Assembly (NCBI GenBank): GCA_020724265.1
Contig: DYHH01000025.1
Location: forward strand, 1 to 58,155
Length of the DNA: 58,155 nt
Reading direction: 5' to 3'
Source: Melioribacter roseus
Lineage (GTDB): Bacteria; Bacteroidota; Ignavibacteria; Ignavibacteriales; Melioribacteraceae
Part shown: piece by piece, positions 35,155 to 44,283 of the stretch
Layout of the letters: each line of letters starts with the position of its first letter
Position numbering within the stretch: position 1 is the first letter of the stretch
Notes under the pieces: model-generated
Databases searched by the model: none
What the model was told of the DNA's origin: nothing
What the model saw: the letters and a program-made list of their open reading frames with translations, nothing else
Made by a program: the position numbers and the translations under genes

Positions 35155-36135
35155 ATGACAATGTATTTAGCAAAAGTAATTTATATAATATTAATTTATT
35201 CATCACTTTCGTTTGCTCAACGAAACTATACCTTCGGTTGGCATAACGAATCAATTGAGGTTGATAAAATAGAAAGACACTTCAGAATTTTTATTCCACG
35301 TGAATTGCAGAACAAGACGCCGCTTGTTTTAATTTTTCATGCATCAAACAGCGGAATGGATAATGTATTTAATAACGGCGATGGATTCAACGAATGGCAG
35401 AACCTTGCCGAGAGAGAAAAATTTATCATCGTTGCACCAAATGGAATTAATCCGGTTAACGGTGATGCCTTAGGGACAAATCAAAAATGGAATGACTGCA
35501 GAAAGAGTAACACTGAATCCGAAAAATTGCCGGAAACCGATGACGTCGGTTTTGTTAGAGAACTAATTAATTGGTCAATTGAAAACCTAAAGATAGACGA
35601 GAAGCAAATCTATGCAGCCGGTATCGGTAACGGCGGAATGATGGTTTATCGACTTGCTATTGAAATCGGTGAAGTTCTTTCCGCTGCGGCAGTATTTTTT
35701 GCTAATCTACCTGCCGATTCCGAATGTACTCAACCTGTAAAATCATTGCCCATCTTTATAATGAATAGTACCGATGATCCTTTCGTACCTTTTGACGGAG
35801 GAATAATTACTGGCGAACGCGGTAGAGTTTTATCTGCAGAAGAAACCTTAAACTTTTGGGTCAACCTTAATGATCTTCATCCGTTAAAGCGAACAAATAA
35901 ATTTCATGAAGATATTAATCCGGATGATAATTCCAGAGTAATTAAAAATGAATTCAACCGTCCTTTCGCAAATCCGCCTGTTGTTTTTTATGTGATTACA
36001 AACTCAGGACATGTTGTTCCCTCTATTAAATATGCTTTGCTAAGCTCACATCAAAGAGAATTATTAGGAAATCAAAACCGTGATATTGAGGGCGTTGTGG
36101 AAGCCTGGAGGTTTTTACGGAGATTTTCGAAATAG
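35155..36135 (+). CDS. LpqC/PHB-depolymerase-like esterase fold with the nucleophile serine missing
   Basis: A 326-residue secreted alpha/beta hydrolase (signal peptide ends FAQ) of the esterase/feruloyl-polyhydroxybutyrate depolymerase family: HFRIFIPRELQNKTPLVLIFH, FIIVAPNGI, the acid loop IMNSTDDPFVPFDGG and the histidine loop TNSGHVVPS. The nucleophile elbow, normally GxSNGG, reads AAGIGNGGMM: Gly158 (GGT, 35626-35628) stands where serine is expected. As written it should not hydrolyse esters. It follows the M1 peptidase by 64 bases and may be co-transcribed. Confidence 0.82.
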   Translation: MTMYLAKVIYIILIYSSLSFAQRNYTFGWHNESIEVDKIERHFRIFIPRELQNKTPLVLIFHASNSGMDNVFNNGDGFNEWQNLAEREKFIIVAPNGINPVNGDALGTNQKWNDCRKSNTESEKLPETDDVGFVRELINWSIENLKIDEKQIYAAGIGNGGMMVYRLAIEIGEVLSAAAVFFANLPADSECTQPVKSLPIFIMNSTDDPFVPFDGGIITGERGRVLSAEETLNFWVNLNDLHPLKRTNKFHEDINPDDNSRVIKNEFNRPFANPPVVFYVITNSGHVVPSIKYALLSSHQRELLGNQNRDIEGVVEAWRFLRRFSK

Positions 36136-36179
36136 TTTTAATTCATAATCCATTATTTTAGTCAATTTTAATTCCCCCC

Positions 36180-36197
36180 TTGGAATAAACATTCCAA
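36180..36197. terminator. Weak hairpin after the esterase-like gene
   Basis: TTGGAAT and ATTCCAA pair perfectly over AAAC, followed by AT-rich sequence. It could end transcription of the esterase-like gene but lacks a T-run. Confidence 0.35.
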
Positions 36198-36247
36198 TAA
36201 ATTAATTTTGAAATATAATTGTCCATTGGTTAATTGGGTTACATGAA

Positions 36248-37405
36248 ATGAGAAAACAAATTGTAATTTTTCTATTCATCTTAATAATCAGTACTTCATT
36301 AGCACAAAATCAACTCCCGGAAAACAATGTCAACTATTTATCACAAGGCTTTATTTTAACAAATTTGAATTCATTAGGAATTTCAAATACTAATAATTCT
36401 GTTTCAAACATCGGAACAACAAATCCATCATCTTTGAGCAACTTCAATAGAATTAGTATCGGTGGTAGTTATCATTTCGAAACGAAATTAGAAGAAGCAT
36501 ATATTGCAAGTATTGGTCATAGAAGAATTTCTAATGAGTTGCCTCAATCAATTGGGATTGTTTTCCCTTTTCAAAATTTTAGACTCGGTTTAGCATTTAA
36601 TCAAAAGTATAATTCATCCCCTGAATTTGACAGCATCCCTATAACGACTGTCAATTTTCCCGACGGTACTGGTGAGAATTACAAACCGGTAATGGAAACT
36701 AAAGTGTCAAGTTATTCGGTTTCTGCTTCTTATTTATTTGATAATTTATTTATTGAGAATTCTTCTTTGGCACTTGGTGCTCGACTAACGAGAAACAATT
36801 TAGTTTATCACGAAGGACTTTTAAGTTATTCATTTGATGTTGAGTCCGAAAAGTATAATTGGGCTTTTGGTGTTTTATTTAATCATGTGTTCGATAACAA
36901 GAAATCGTTTTCCGCAGGCATTCTATATGAGAGTGATATTAATATGAAAGAAACAATAGTTCATTCGGATAAAAACTTAAATAATAATCCGAACTTTTCG
37001 GCTTCTCAATTTTTATTAATCTATTCTGCAAATTTTCCTGCTAAGGTTAGTCTTGACTTATCGGCGAACTTAATAAATAATATTAGTTTGTATTCTACTG
37101 TTAATTATTTATTGTGGGGCGATGTACATCCTAATCTTAAAAATCAATTTGAATATTCCTTTACTGGGTTATTTTCATTAGATGAAAACCTTAAAGTCTC
37201 ATTCGGTTTTTTTACAACAGACCGTAACTATAAAGATGATATGCTTGGACTTAATGAAAAGCTAAGAGCCGTATATTTATTAGCCGGAATTAATTATAAA
37301 ATTTCTCTATTCAATTTCGGTTTATCAATAGCCGACAGCCATCTTTTTTCGGATGAATGGCGAAAGCAGACAATAGTAAAATTAGAGTTTGAGATTAATT
37401 TCTAA
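36248..37405 (+). CDS. Outer-membrane beta-barrel protein
   Basis: A 385-residue protein with a signal peptide (ends SLAQ), alternating polar/hydrophobic strands throughout, and an aromatic C-terminal strand KLEFEINF that fits an outer-membrane barrel. Segments such as SIGIVFPFQNFRLGLAFNQKY and FSAGILYESDINMKE are reminiscent of the FadL/OmpP1 fold. I cannot name a substrate. It lies alone after the esterase-like gene. Confidence 0.65.
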   Translation: MRKQIVIFLFILIISTSLAQNQLPENNVNYLSQGFILTNLNSLGISNTNNSVSNIGTTNPSSLSNFNRISIGGSYHFETKLEEAYIASIGHRRISNELPQSIGIVFPFQNFRLGLAFNQKYNSSPEFDSIPITTVNFPDGTGENYKPVMETKVSSYSVSASYLFDNLFIENSSLALGARLTRNNLVYHEGLLSYSFDVESEKYNWAFGVLFNHVFDNKKSFSAGILYESDINMKETIVHSDKNLNNNPNFSASQFLLIYSANFPAKVSLDLSANLINNISLYSTVNYLLWGDVHPNLKNQFEYSFTGLFSLDENLKVSFGFFTTDRNYKDDMLGLNEKLRAVYLLAGINYKISLFNFGLSIADSHLFSDEWRKQTIVKLEFEINF

Positions 37406-37432
37406 TTTTTATTAAAGAGCAATTGATCAATT

Positions 37433-38284
37433 TTACTTATTTTGATTCCCAAGTCTATCCGGATTCTTTTGGATTTTTTTATCTTCTGATTTAACCCGGC
37501 GCTCTAATTTTTTTATATCTTCTTCTGCCGGTAAATCTTCGGGTACAATTCCTCGCTCAATTAACAGTTTTCTTACGCTTTTGTTGTTTCTTATGTGTTC
37601 CCAGGCGATTCGGTTACCCTTTTCAATATGCTTATCCTTTACATTAAAGATTGTTATTTCCGTTGCAAAATCTTTTGCTTTAATAGTTATGGTAGGTAGG
37701 AAATCTGCCAATGGTTTGTTTGATTTTACACCCAATCTCTTTTTCATTTGGGAAGTTGAAAAGCCGAACAAGGCTTTATCACCCTGACTGCGAATAAGAC
37801 CAAAATCTTTTTCATTACCGGTGCGTTCGTAAATTAATTCCGAAAGTTCTTTTTCAGATAATGTAAGTTTCTGACGGGCTTGGAGACGTTCCCATTCTTT
37901 AATTCGTTTTTCAACTAACTCAAACTTACGGGTTTGTATTGCAAAGTAATTTTGGGCAAAAGCTATCGGTTCTTTTTGGGGATCGCCGTTTTGAGCAATT
38001 AAATAGCAGGCAAACCGGGTTAGCATCAAATCATCAATTTCACGTCCCGTCCCCGAGCCGATTTTGACCATTTTGTTGATATCAACAAAATGGTCTGTTA
38101 TACTATGCCCGGCTGCTTCGCAGCTTATTTTTGCCTTTGTTAAAACTTTTGTGAAATTTCGCCACTCAGTGTAACCAAGCAGATGCTGTAAATCCCGGGC
38201 AAACCAAAATTCTATGTTGTTTTCCGTTTTGTTTGAATAGGAATCGAAATTTTCTGCGAGCGATTTAATCACTTCTTTTTTCAT
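37433..38284 (-). CDS. dinD: DNA damage-inducible protein D
   Basis: A 283-residue protein with an N-terminal BRO-like domain (EFWFARDLQHLLGYTEWRNFTKVL), DDLMLTRFACYLIAQNGDP, the FAQNYFAIQTRKFE helix and the C-terminal KDFATEITIFNVKD region. These are the conserved parts of DinD, which in Escherichia coli is SOS-induced and inhibits RecA. A lysine-rich tail follows. The gene is convergent with the barrel gene. It adds to the DNA-damage genes in this window, but I found no LexA-box I can vouch for. Confidence 0.85.
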   Translation of the reverse strand: MKKEVIKSLAENFDSYSNKTENNIEFWFARDLQHLLGYTEWRNFTKVLTKAKISCEAAGHSITDHFVDINKMVKIGSGTGREIDDLMLTRFACYLIAQNGDPQKEPIAFAQNYFAIQTRKFELVEKRIKEWERLQARQKLTLSEKELSELIYERTGNEKDFGLIRSQGDKALFGFSTSQMKKRLGVKSNKPLADFLPTITIKAKDFATEITIFNVKDKHIEKGNRIAWEHIRNNKSVRKLLIERGIVPEDLPAEEDIKKLERRVKSEDKKIQKNPDRLGNQNK

Positions 38285-38434
38285 TTTATAGCCTTTATTT
38301 TGTTTGGCATAATTTTGAATAAAATATTAAAACTTGCAATAAAAAACTATTTTGATCTCGGTATTCGTTGAATTACAACAAAATTTTTTAACTTACCACA
38401 CTTAATTCGAATCAAACAAAATAAGAGGTAATAC

Positions 38435-40531
38435 ATGTACAAACTAAGTTTATTTATTCTTATCAGTGGAGTGTTTTTTATGACTTTTTCGCAAAACAGC
38501 AATCCGTTTTTTCAACAGTGGGATACACCTTTCGGTACACCCCCTTTCGATAAAATTGAACAAGCACATTATCTTCCTGCTTTCAAAGCCGGAATCGAAG
38601 AACAAAACAAAGAGATTGAAGCAATTGTCAACAATACCGAAGAACCGACTTTCGAAAATACTATTGTTGCTTTAGAATACAGCGACGGCTTACTGACAAA
38701 AGTATCAAATGTATTTTTTGCAATGCTTTCTTCTATGACAAACGATGAGATGCAGGCAATTTCCAAAGAAGTTTCTCCTATGCTTTCAAAACATAATGAT
38801 GATATTAAACTTAATCCCGAATTATTTGCAAGAATTAAAACCGTTTATGAAAATCAAGATGAATTTGATTTAAATACTGAACAAAAGCGACTTCTTGATG
38901 AATACTATAAAAGCTTTGTAAGAGGCGGTGCTAATCTTTCCGACGAAGCAAAAGAGAAGTTCAGAAAAATTAACGAAGAACTCTCTCTTCTTTCACTCGA
39001 GTTCGGAGAAAATGTACTAAAAGAAACGAACAAATTTGAACTCGTTCTTGAAGAAAATGATCTTGATGGTTTACCGGAAAGCGTTAAAGCAATTGGTGCA
39101 GACGAAGCAAAAGATAAAGGTTACGAAGGTAAATATGTTTATACTATTCAAAGAACAAGTCTTTATCCCTTCTTAACTTATTCAACAAGACGCGATTTAC
39201 GAGAAAAGCTTTATAAAGGTTACATTCTTAAAGGCGATAACAATGATGAATTTGACAACAAGAAAAAACTCTCAAGAATGGCGGCTTTAAGAGTTGAAAG
39301 AGCTAATCTATTGGGTTATAACACTCATGCCGATTTTGTATTAGAAGAAAGAATGGCTAAAACTTCCGAAGCCGTTTATGAATTATTAAATAAACTTTGG
39401 GAGCCTGCGTTAAAAGTAGCTAAAAAAGAACGTGACGATATGCAGCAAATGATTTTTGATGATGGACATGATTTTGAATTAGAATCTTGGGACTGGTGGT
39501 ATTACAGTGAAAAAGTTAAAAAAGCAAAGTATGATTTGGATGAAGAAGAACTTCGTCCTTACTTTGAAGTAACAAACGTAATTAAAGGAGTGTTTGATCT
39601 TTCTACAAGATTATGGGGCATAACTTTCGAAGAAAGAGATGATATAACAAAGTATCATCCGGAAGTAAAAACTTTTGAAGTAAAAGATAGAGACGGTAGT
39701 CATATCGGAATTTTATATACCGATTATTTTCCTCGTGCAAGTAAAAGAGGCGGTGCATGGATGAGTTCATTCCGCAAACAACATGTTGATAAAGACGGAG
39801 TATATCAGACTCCGATAATTTATAACGTCGGTAACTTCTCTAAACCTACCGCAGATAAACCGGCTCTGCTTTCTATTGATAATGTGAATACATTATTCCA
39901 TGAGTTTGGCCATGCGTTACACGGATTATTGTCAAACACAGTTTATCCGACCTTATCCGGAACATCAACTCCGCGTGATTTTGTTGAGTTTCCATCACAG
40001 GTAATGGAAAACTGGTGTATGCATCCGGATGTTCTTAAAAATTATGCTTTCCATTATGAAACCGGCGAACCGATTCCCGGTGAATTAATTCAAAAAATTG
40101 AAAACTCCGGTAAGTTTAATCAAGGATTTGCAACAGTTGAATATCTCGCCGCATCATTTCTTGATATGGATTGGCATACTTTAACAGAAGCCGTTGAGCA
40201 TGATGCTATTGAATTTGAAAACACATCAATGAATAAGATTGGTTTGATTAAACAAATTGTACCGAGATACAGAAGTACATATTTCAACCACATTTTTGCC
40301 GGTGGATACTCTGCAGGTTATTACAGTTATATTTGGTCTGAAGTTCTCGATGCAGATGCATTTGCCGCATTTGAAGAAACCGGTGATGTTTACAATCAAG
40401 AGTTGGCAAATAAGTATAGAGAGTTTATACTTTCAAAAGGCGGTACCGATGATGCAATGGAATTATACAAAAAATTCCGTGGTCAAGAACCGGCAATTGA
40501 ACCGTTGCTTGAAAGAAGAGGGTTGAATTGA
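38435..40531 (+). CDS. dcp: Secreted M3 peptidyl-dipeptidase (Dcp-like)
   Basis: A 698-residue M3 metallopeptidase with an N-terminal export signal (ends TFSQ). The zinc site is HEFGHALHG (H489, E490, H493), with the third ligand expected in the EFPSQVMENW segment. Other conserved blocks are PFDKIEQAHYLPAF, the TPIIYNVGNFSKP strand, and FNHIFAGGYSAGYYSYIWSEVLDADAF. It removes dipeptides from the C-terminus of peptides, here in the periplasm. Confidence 0.93.
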   Translation: MYKLSLFILISGVFFMTFSQNSNPFFQQWDTPFGTPPFDKIEQAHYLPAFKAGIEEQNKEIEAIVNNTEEPTFENTIVALEYSDGLLTKVSNVFFAMLSSMTNDEMQAISKEVSPMLSKHNDDIKLNPELFARIKTVYENQDEFDLNTEQKRLLDEYYKSFVRGGANLSDEAKEKFRKINEELSLLSLEFGENVLKETNKFELVLEENDLDGLPESVKAIGADEAKDKGYEGKYVYTIQRTSLYPFLTYSTRRDLREKLYKGYILKGDNNDEFDNKKKLSRMAALRVERANLLGYNTHADFVLEERMAKTSEAVYELLNKLWEPALKVAKKERDDMQQMIFDDGHDFELESWDWWYYSEKVKKAKYDLDEEELRPYFEVTNVIKGVFDLSTRLWGITFEERDDITKYHPEVKTFEVKDRDGSHIGILYTDYFPRASKRGGAWMSSFRKQHVDKDGVYQTPIIYNVGNFSKPTADKPALLSIDNVNTLFHEFGHALHGLLSNTVYPTLSGTSTPRDFVEFPSQVMENWCMHPDVLKNYAFHYETGEPIPGELIQKIENSGKFNQGFATVEYLAASFLDMDWHTLTEAVEHDAIEFENTSMNKIGLIKQIVPRYRSTYFNHIFAGGYSAGYYSYIWSEVLDADAFAAFEETGDVYNQELANKYREFILSKGGTDDAMELYKKFRGQEPAIEPLLERRGLN

Positions 40532-40569
40532 AAAAGTATAATTATTTAACTATTAGTTACGTGATTATG

Positions 40570-40591
40570 GGGTTGACATTTACGTCAACCC
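40570..40591. promoter_or_regulatory. Perfect palindrome at the promoter of the XRE-kinase-TPR cassette
   Basis: GGGTTGAC (40570-40577) and GTCAACCC (40584-40591) are exact inverted copies with a 6-base spacer, 15 bases before the XRE start. The palindrome contains TTGACA, and TACTTTTA 20 bases after that TTG gives a fair Bacteroidota-type -33/-7 pair. It could be the autoregulatory operator of the XRE protein. It could equally be the terminator of the peptidase gene, since T-rich DNA follows. Confidence 0.45.
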
Positions 40592-40606
40592 TGTTTACTT
40601 TTATAT

Positions 40607-40891
40607 ATGAAAAATTTCGGTAAAATACTTAAAAGTATACGTTTGGAAAGAGGAATAGGAATCAAGAAATTAGCCTCTGATATTGGTGTTAGCTATACTT
40701 ATATAAGTAAGTTAGAGAATGATAAGTCTATGCCATCATCTGATTTTATTAAGAGAATTGCAGACTATTTTAATTATAATTCTGACAAATTATATGTTTC
40801 AGCAAATAAATTACCTCACGATGTTGAAGAAATAATAAGGGATAACCCCGAAGAAGCTATTAATTACCTCCGTGATATGTTTAGGAGGTAA
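40607..40891 (+). CDS. XRE-family transcriptional regulator
   Basis: A 94-residue protein: residues 4-60 are a Cro/CI helix-turn-helix (ILKSIRLERGIGIKKLASDI, GVSYTYISKLENDKSMPSS), followed by an acidic tail that contains DVEEIIRDNPEEAINYLRD. It would bind DNA as a dimer and, given the palindrome just upstream, probably represses its own operon. The next gene, a Ser/Thr kinase, begins after 6 bases, so regulator and kinase are translated together. Confidence 0.85.
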   Translation: MKNFGKILKSIRLERGIGIKKLASDIGVSYTYISKLENDKSMPSSDFIKRIADYFNYNSDKLYVSANKLPHDVEEIIRDNPEEAINYLRDMFRR

Positions 40892-40897
40892 TTTTTA

Positions 40898-41950
40898 ATG
40901 AGTAAAAATGAAGTTTTTCTGAGAATAATTGAATCACAAAAAATCATTAATAATAGGTTTTATGATATTAGGAGAATAAATCAAGAAGGAGGAAATGGTA
41001 ATTTTTCTTTGGTATTCTTAGCAAAAGATAAGACGCTTAGAAAGAACAAAGATGTTGTGTTGAAATTTTTTAACCCAACAAGAGCATCAGTTCTCGGGGA
41101 TTATAGACAAAAGTGTTTCGAGCGAGAAGCCAAGATACTTTATCGACTAAAAAACCAGCGCAATATCTTGCCGATATTGCAAAAATTGCGAAATCTAGAA
41201 ATCGAATTAGATTATGAACATAACAAAATACCAATACAACTTAATTATTATGTAACACATAAAGCTAAATGTAGTATTGGTGATTATATCTACAGTGAAG
41301 ATTGGAATTTAATCCGCTCGATTCGATACTTTAGAGAAATATGTAAAGCTGTTCAGAGAATTCATACACAGAGGATCTATCATAGGGATTTAAAACCAGA
41401 GAACTTTTTATTGTTTAGTTATGGTTACGTTTGCGCCTGCGACTTTGGCTCAGCATGTGATTATTCAGAAGAAAGAATACCAATACTTAAAGATCAAGAT
41501 TATGATGAAACTGAGATTGGTGATCCAAGTTATTATTCACTTGAGTTAATTTGTAACTTACAACCTTCAGAGGAGTTATATAGGTACTCAGATTTTTTCG
41601 CGTTAGGAGCAATTCTGTTTGAATTATTTACACGAACACGATTAACGCTGATTGCTTTACGGGATCCCAAACTACAAGTCTTAATAAATGTTATCAGAAA
41701 CCAGAAAATTTACAAAAGGCGAGATGTGTTTTTGTCAGTTATAAGTGATGTTGAAAGACAGATTGATTTACCTAAAGTCAGATCCCTAAATGGTGAATTA
41801 ATTAAAAATATTTCCCATAGAGTTGATGATTTGTATATGAGCCTATCTCGTTTGAATTATAAATTTCGGGAAACTGATTTTAGTAAAATTTTCAACAGAA
41901 TAAATGTCATAGAAAAGTTAATTCTTTATGATAAGTTGAGAAACAAATAA
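40898..41950 (+). CDS. Ser/Thr protein kinase (soluble, Hanks-type)
   Basis: A 350-residue protein with all key kinase residues: Gly-loop GGNGNFSLVF (31-40), ATP lysine K56 (VVLKFF), helix-C glutamate E77, catalytic loop HRDLKPEN (D164, N169), metal-binding DFG (D182), and SDFFALGAILFELFT. The activation segment ends GDPSYYSLE instead of the more usual TPxYxAPE. There is no membrane segment or sensory domain, only a 100-residue tail of charged helices. It sits between an XRE regulator and a TPR protein in a tight operon, so its substrate may be one of them. An AGGAGG ribosome-binding site precedes it. Confidence 0.88.
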   Translation: MSKNEVFLRIIESQKIINNRFYDIRRINQEGGNGNFSLVFLAKDKTLRKNKDVVLKFFNPTRASVLGDYRQKCFEREAKILYRLKNQRNILPILQKLRNLEIELDYEHNKIPIQLNYYVTHKAKCSIGDYIYSEDWNLIRSIRYFREICKAVQRIHTQRIYHRDLKPENFLLFSYGYVCACDFGSACDYSEERIPILKDQDYDETEIGDPSYYSLELICNLQPSEELYRYSDFFALGAILFELFTRTRLTLIALRDPKLQVLINVIRNQKIYKRRDVFLSVISDVERQIDLPKVRSLNGELIKNISHRVDDLYMSLSRLNYKFRETDFSKIFNRINVIEKLILYDKLRNK

Positions 41951-41962
41951 AAAGGTTATGTA

Positions 41963-43756
41963 ATGCAGACACAATTAGCAGATAAATCAATTGAAGAAAA
42001 ATTACTTTTAGCAGATGAAGAAGTATACACAACATTATTCTCGAAAAATCCATTTTATAAAAATTTGGATATAAATTTTAAGGAGAGTACTTTTCTAAAA
42101 AAATCCATTGGTAAGATTTATACTACCGAAGAAATATCCTCTTTAGAAAAAGGAAACTTATCTATAGAATCTAAAAATATTAATAAGAGACAGATTTATT
42201 ATTGTCTTAGAGATGTTAAGAAAAATCCCCAAAATCCTTTTTTATTGAACAATCTTGGACTAGCCTTCATTTCAGCAAGAGAATATAAGAAAGCTCTGAA
42301 ATGTTTTAATGAGGCAATATTATACGACAGTACGTTTATAAGTGCAAAATTAAACATCGCTTATATTTATGTACTATTAAAGGAATATGCAGAAGCTAAG
42401 AAAATATATACTGATTTGCTTAATAGTGAACCAGGTAATAAAGCCATTAAAATCAACTTAGCCAATATTAGTTTAATTGAAAGGGATTTAGATAAAGCAA
42501 AAAAATTATTTTCAGAAATATGGACTAAAGAGAAAAAGAATACTGATGCTGGACATAAACTTTCTATAATATATATCCTAAATAATAATGGAGAAAAGGC
42601 AATATCTACCTTAAGAGACTGTTTGCGAATTGAAACAAACAATCCGTTTCTATTTAATACATTAGGTCTAGCATTTCTAGTCTCAGGGCTGCCGAATAAA
42701 GCACTTAATGCTTTGTTTACAGCTACTCGCTTACTACCTAGAAATAATAAACTAGCACTTAATTATATCAATTTATTATTTGATTTAGGTAAAACAGATT
42801 CCGCAATAAAATATGCTGAAAACTATTTAGATAAAGAATATGATAGAAATATTACAGAAATACTTGTTGAAATGTATTTAAAGAAGGATGAGCCTAAACT
42901 TGCAATTAGGGAGATGAAAAAAATCATTAATGAGTCTAAAGCAGTAGAGACAAATGAGTTTGAAATTGCAAGGCTATATAATAATTTAGGAGTTATCTAT
43001 GATAGAATGTTAGAATATGAGAATGCAGAAAAAATGTATCTGTCTTCATTGAAATTAGTTAACTTCAACAATTCTGTATTTCTAATGAATATTATTGATT
43101 TTTATATTGAAAGAAAACAGAATGTAATTGCTAAGTCCTATATTGATTTATTGGAAAAGTCTTTTCCATCAAAAAATTTGCATCTTTTTTATAAAGGTAT
43201 TTTAGCCAGAAATGAAGAAAAATTTGAAGAAGCAATTAACTGCTTAAACGAGTTTTTACTGGTAAATAAAGAATTTATGTATGCATATATAACACTTAGT
43301 GGAATTTATTGTGAATACTTATCAAATTATGAAAAAGCAATAGATGTTTTACTAAATGCACCAACTGAATTTAAAGAAAGAATCCCTTTTATTAATGATT
43401 TAGCTTATTCTTATTTAATGAATAATAATCTTATGAAAGCTAATGAGGTGCTCAAAAAGGTCAAACCCATTCTAAATGATCCATTCATAACTGCAACAAG
43501 AGGGTTGTTGAAGATAAAAGAGGGGAAAATTGAGGAAGGGAGAAAATTGTATAATGAAGCAAAAAAAATTGCTCGAGGTGATATTTTAAAATATCAAATT
43601 GAACAGAAAAAGCATCTAGAAATTGGTAAGTATTTTATAGGCAAGGATAAACAATTAGCCCTAAAGAATCTTACTCAAACTAAAAAGTTGTCAAAGCATC
43701 AAACAATATTTAGAAAGCAGGCAATAGAACTATTAGAATCTTTACTAATAGAATAA
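41963..43756 (+). CDS. TPR-repeat protein
   Basis: The 597 residues are almost entirely helical repeats of the tetratricopeptide type, for example NPFLLNNLGLAFISAREYKKALKCFNEAIL, SAKLNIAYIYVLLKEYAEAKKIY, and YNNLGVIYDRMLEYENAEKMYLSSL. I see at least a dozen units. No signal peptide, membrane segment or catalytic motif is present, so it is a cytoplasmic scaffold or binding protein. It follows the kinase by 12 bases. The N-terminal 75 residues, before the repeats, are of no recognised family. Confidence 0.85.
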   Translation: MQTQLADKSIEEKLLLADEEVYTTLFSKNPFYKNLDINFKESTFLKKSIGKIYTTEEISSLEKGNLSIESKNINKRQIYYCLRDVKKNPQNPFLLNNLGLAFISAREYKKALKCFNEAILYDSTFISAKLNIAYIYVLLKEYAEAKKIYTDLLNSEPGNKAIKINLANISLIERDLDKAKKLFSEIWTKEKKNTDAGHKLSIIYILNNNGEKAISTLRDCLRIETNNPFLFNTLGLAFLVSGLPNKALNALFTATRLLPRNNKLALNYINLLFDLGKTDSAIKYAENYLDKEYDRNITEILVEMYLKKDEPKLAIREMKKIINESKAVETNEFEIARLYNNLGVIYDRMLEYENAEKMYLSSLKLVNFNNSVFLMNIIDFYIERKQNVIAKSYIDLLEKSFPSKNLHLFYKGILARNEEKFEEAINCLNEFLLVNKEFMYAYITLSGIYCEYLSNYEKAIDVLLNAPTEFKERIPFINDLAYSYLMNNNLMKANEVLKKVKPILNDPFITATRGLLKIKEGKIEEGRKLYNEAKKIARGDILKYQIEQKKHLEIGKYFIGKDKQLALKNLTQTKKLSKHQTIFRKQAIELLESLLIE

Positions 43757-43784
43757 ATTATAACTTGTACTAACAAGTTTATAG

Positions 43785-44225
43785 ATGAATGAAATAGAAA
43801 TCCGTTTGTCAAATACAAATCTAACCAGGTTAAGCAAATATCTGAACTACGAAATAGCGGGTTCAGTTTTATTCCTTTTCTCATTTTTTGCAGGCTTTCT
43901 TATCTTTTTTCTTATAGTGGCTGCATTAGTTTTCACTCCGTTTATGCTTTATGAGTTATACAAAGAAAATAAAAATGGCTGGATAGTTTTCTTTTTTATT
44001 TTGATTGTTGTTCCGTTTATCTTGTCCATAATTTTCCATCTAACGGTTTCATTCGTTTTCCCATGGTATCTAATTGTTTTGGCGCTGTTTTATTTTTATT
44101 GTTTTCTACTTCGTATTGAGGTTAACAACTGGATGCGCGAAAGAAGATCGAAACTGCAGTATATAATTGAAAAACAAAAACGACAAATCGAAACCGAAGT
44201 GTTTATGAGCAAATTCAAAGATTAG
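43785..44225 (+). CDS. Small membrane protein with three to four hydrophobic segments
   Basis: A 146-residue protein: a short polar N-terminus (NEIEIRLSNTNLTRLSKYL), hydrophobic segments around residues 26-55, 65-90 and 92-110, then a basic, helical C-terminus (NWMRERRSKLQYIIEKQKRQ). No family is recognised. It follows the TPR gene by 28 bases and may be the membrane part of that cassette, but could be unrelated. Confidence 0.6.
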   Translation: MNEIEIRLSNTNLTRLSKYLNYEIAGSVLFLFSFFAGFLIFFLIVAALVFTPFMLYELYKENKNGWIVFFFILIVVPFILSIIFHLTVSFVFPWYLIVLALFYFYCFLLRIEVNNWMRERRSKLQYIIEKQKRQIETEVFMSKFKD

Positions 44226-44243
44226 TTGTTATAAGGGATTCTA

Positions 44244-44275
44244 AAATCCCCGGGATTTCTAAAATCCCGGGGTTT
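44244..44275. repeat. CCCGGGG palindromic element, copy 2 (short loop)
   Basis: AAATCCCCGGGATTT (44244-44258) and AAATCCCGGGGTTT (44262-44275) are inverted copies separated by only 3 bases; one base is missing from the right arm. It lies between the convergent membrane-protein and msrAB genes and could serve as a bidirectional terminator. Confidence 0.65.
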
Positions 44276-44283
44276 AAAAAGAT

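Noticed and set aside
42367-42642. Minus-strand ORF inside the TPR gene
   Set aside because: Antisense to repeat-coding sequence; no ribosome-binding site.
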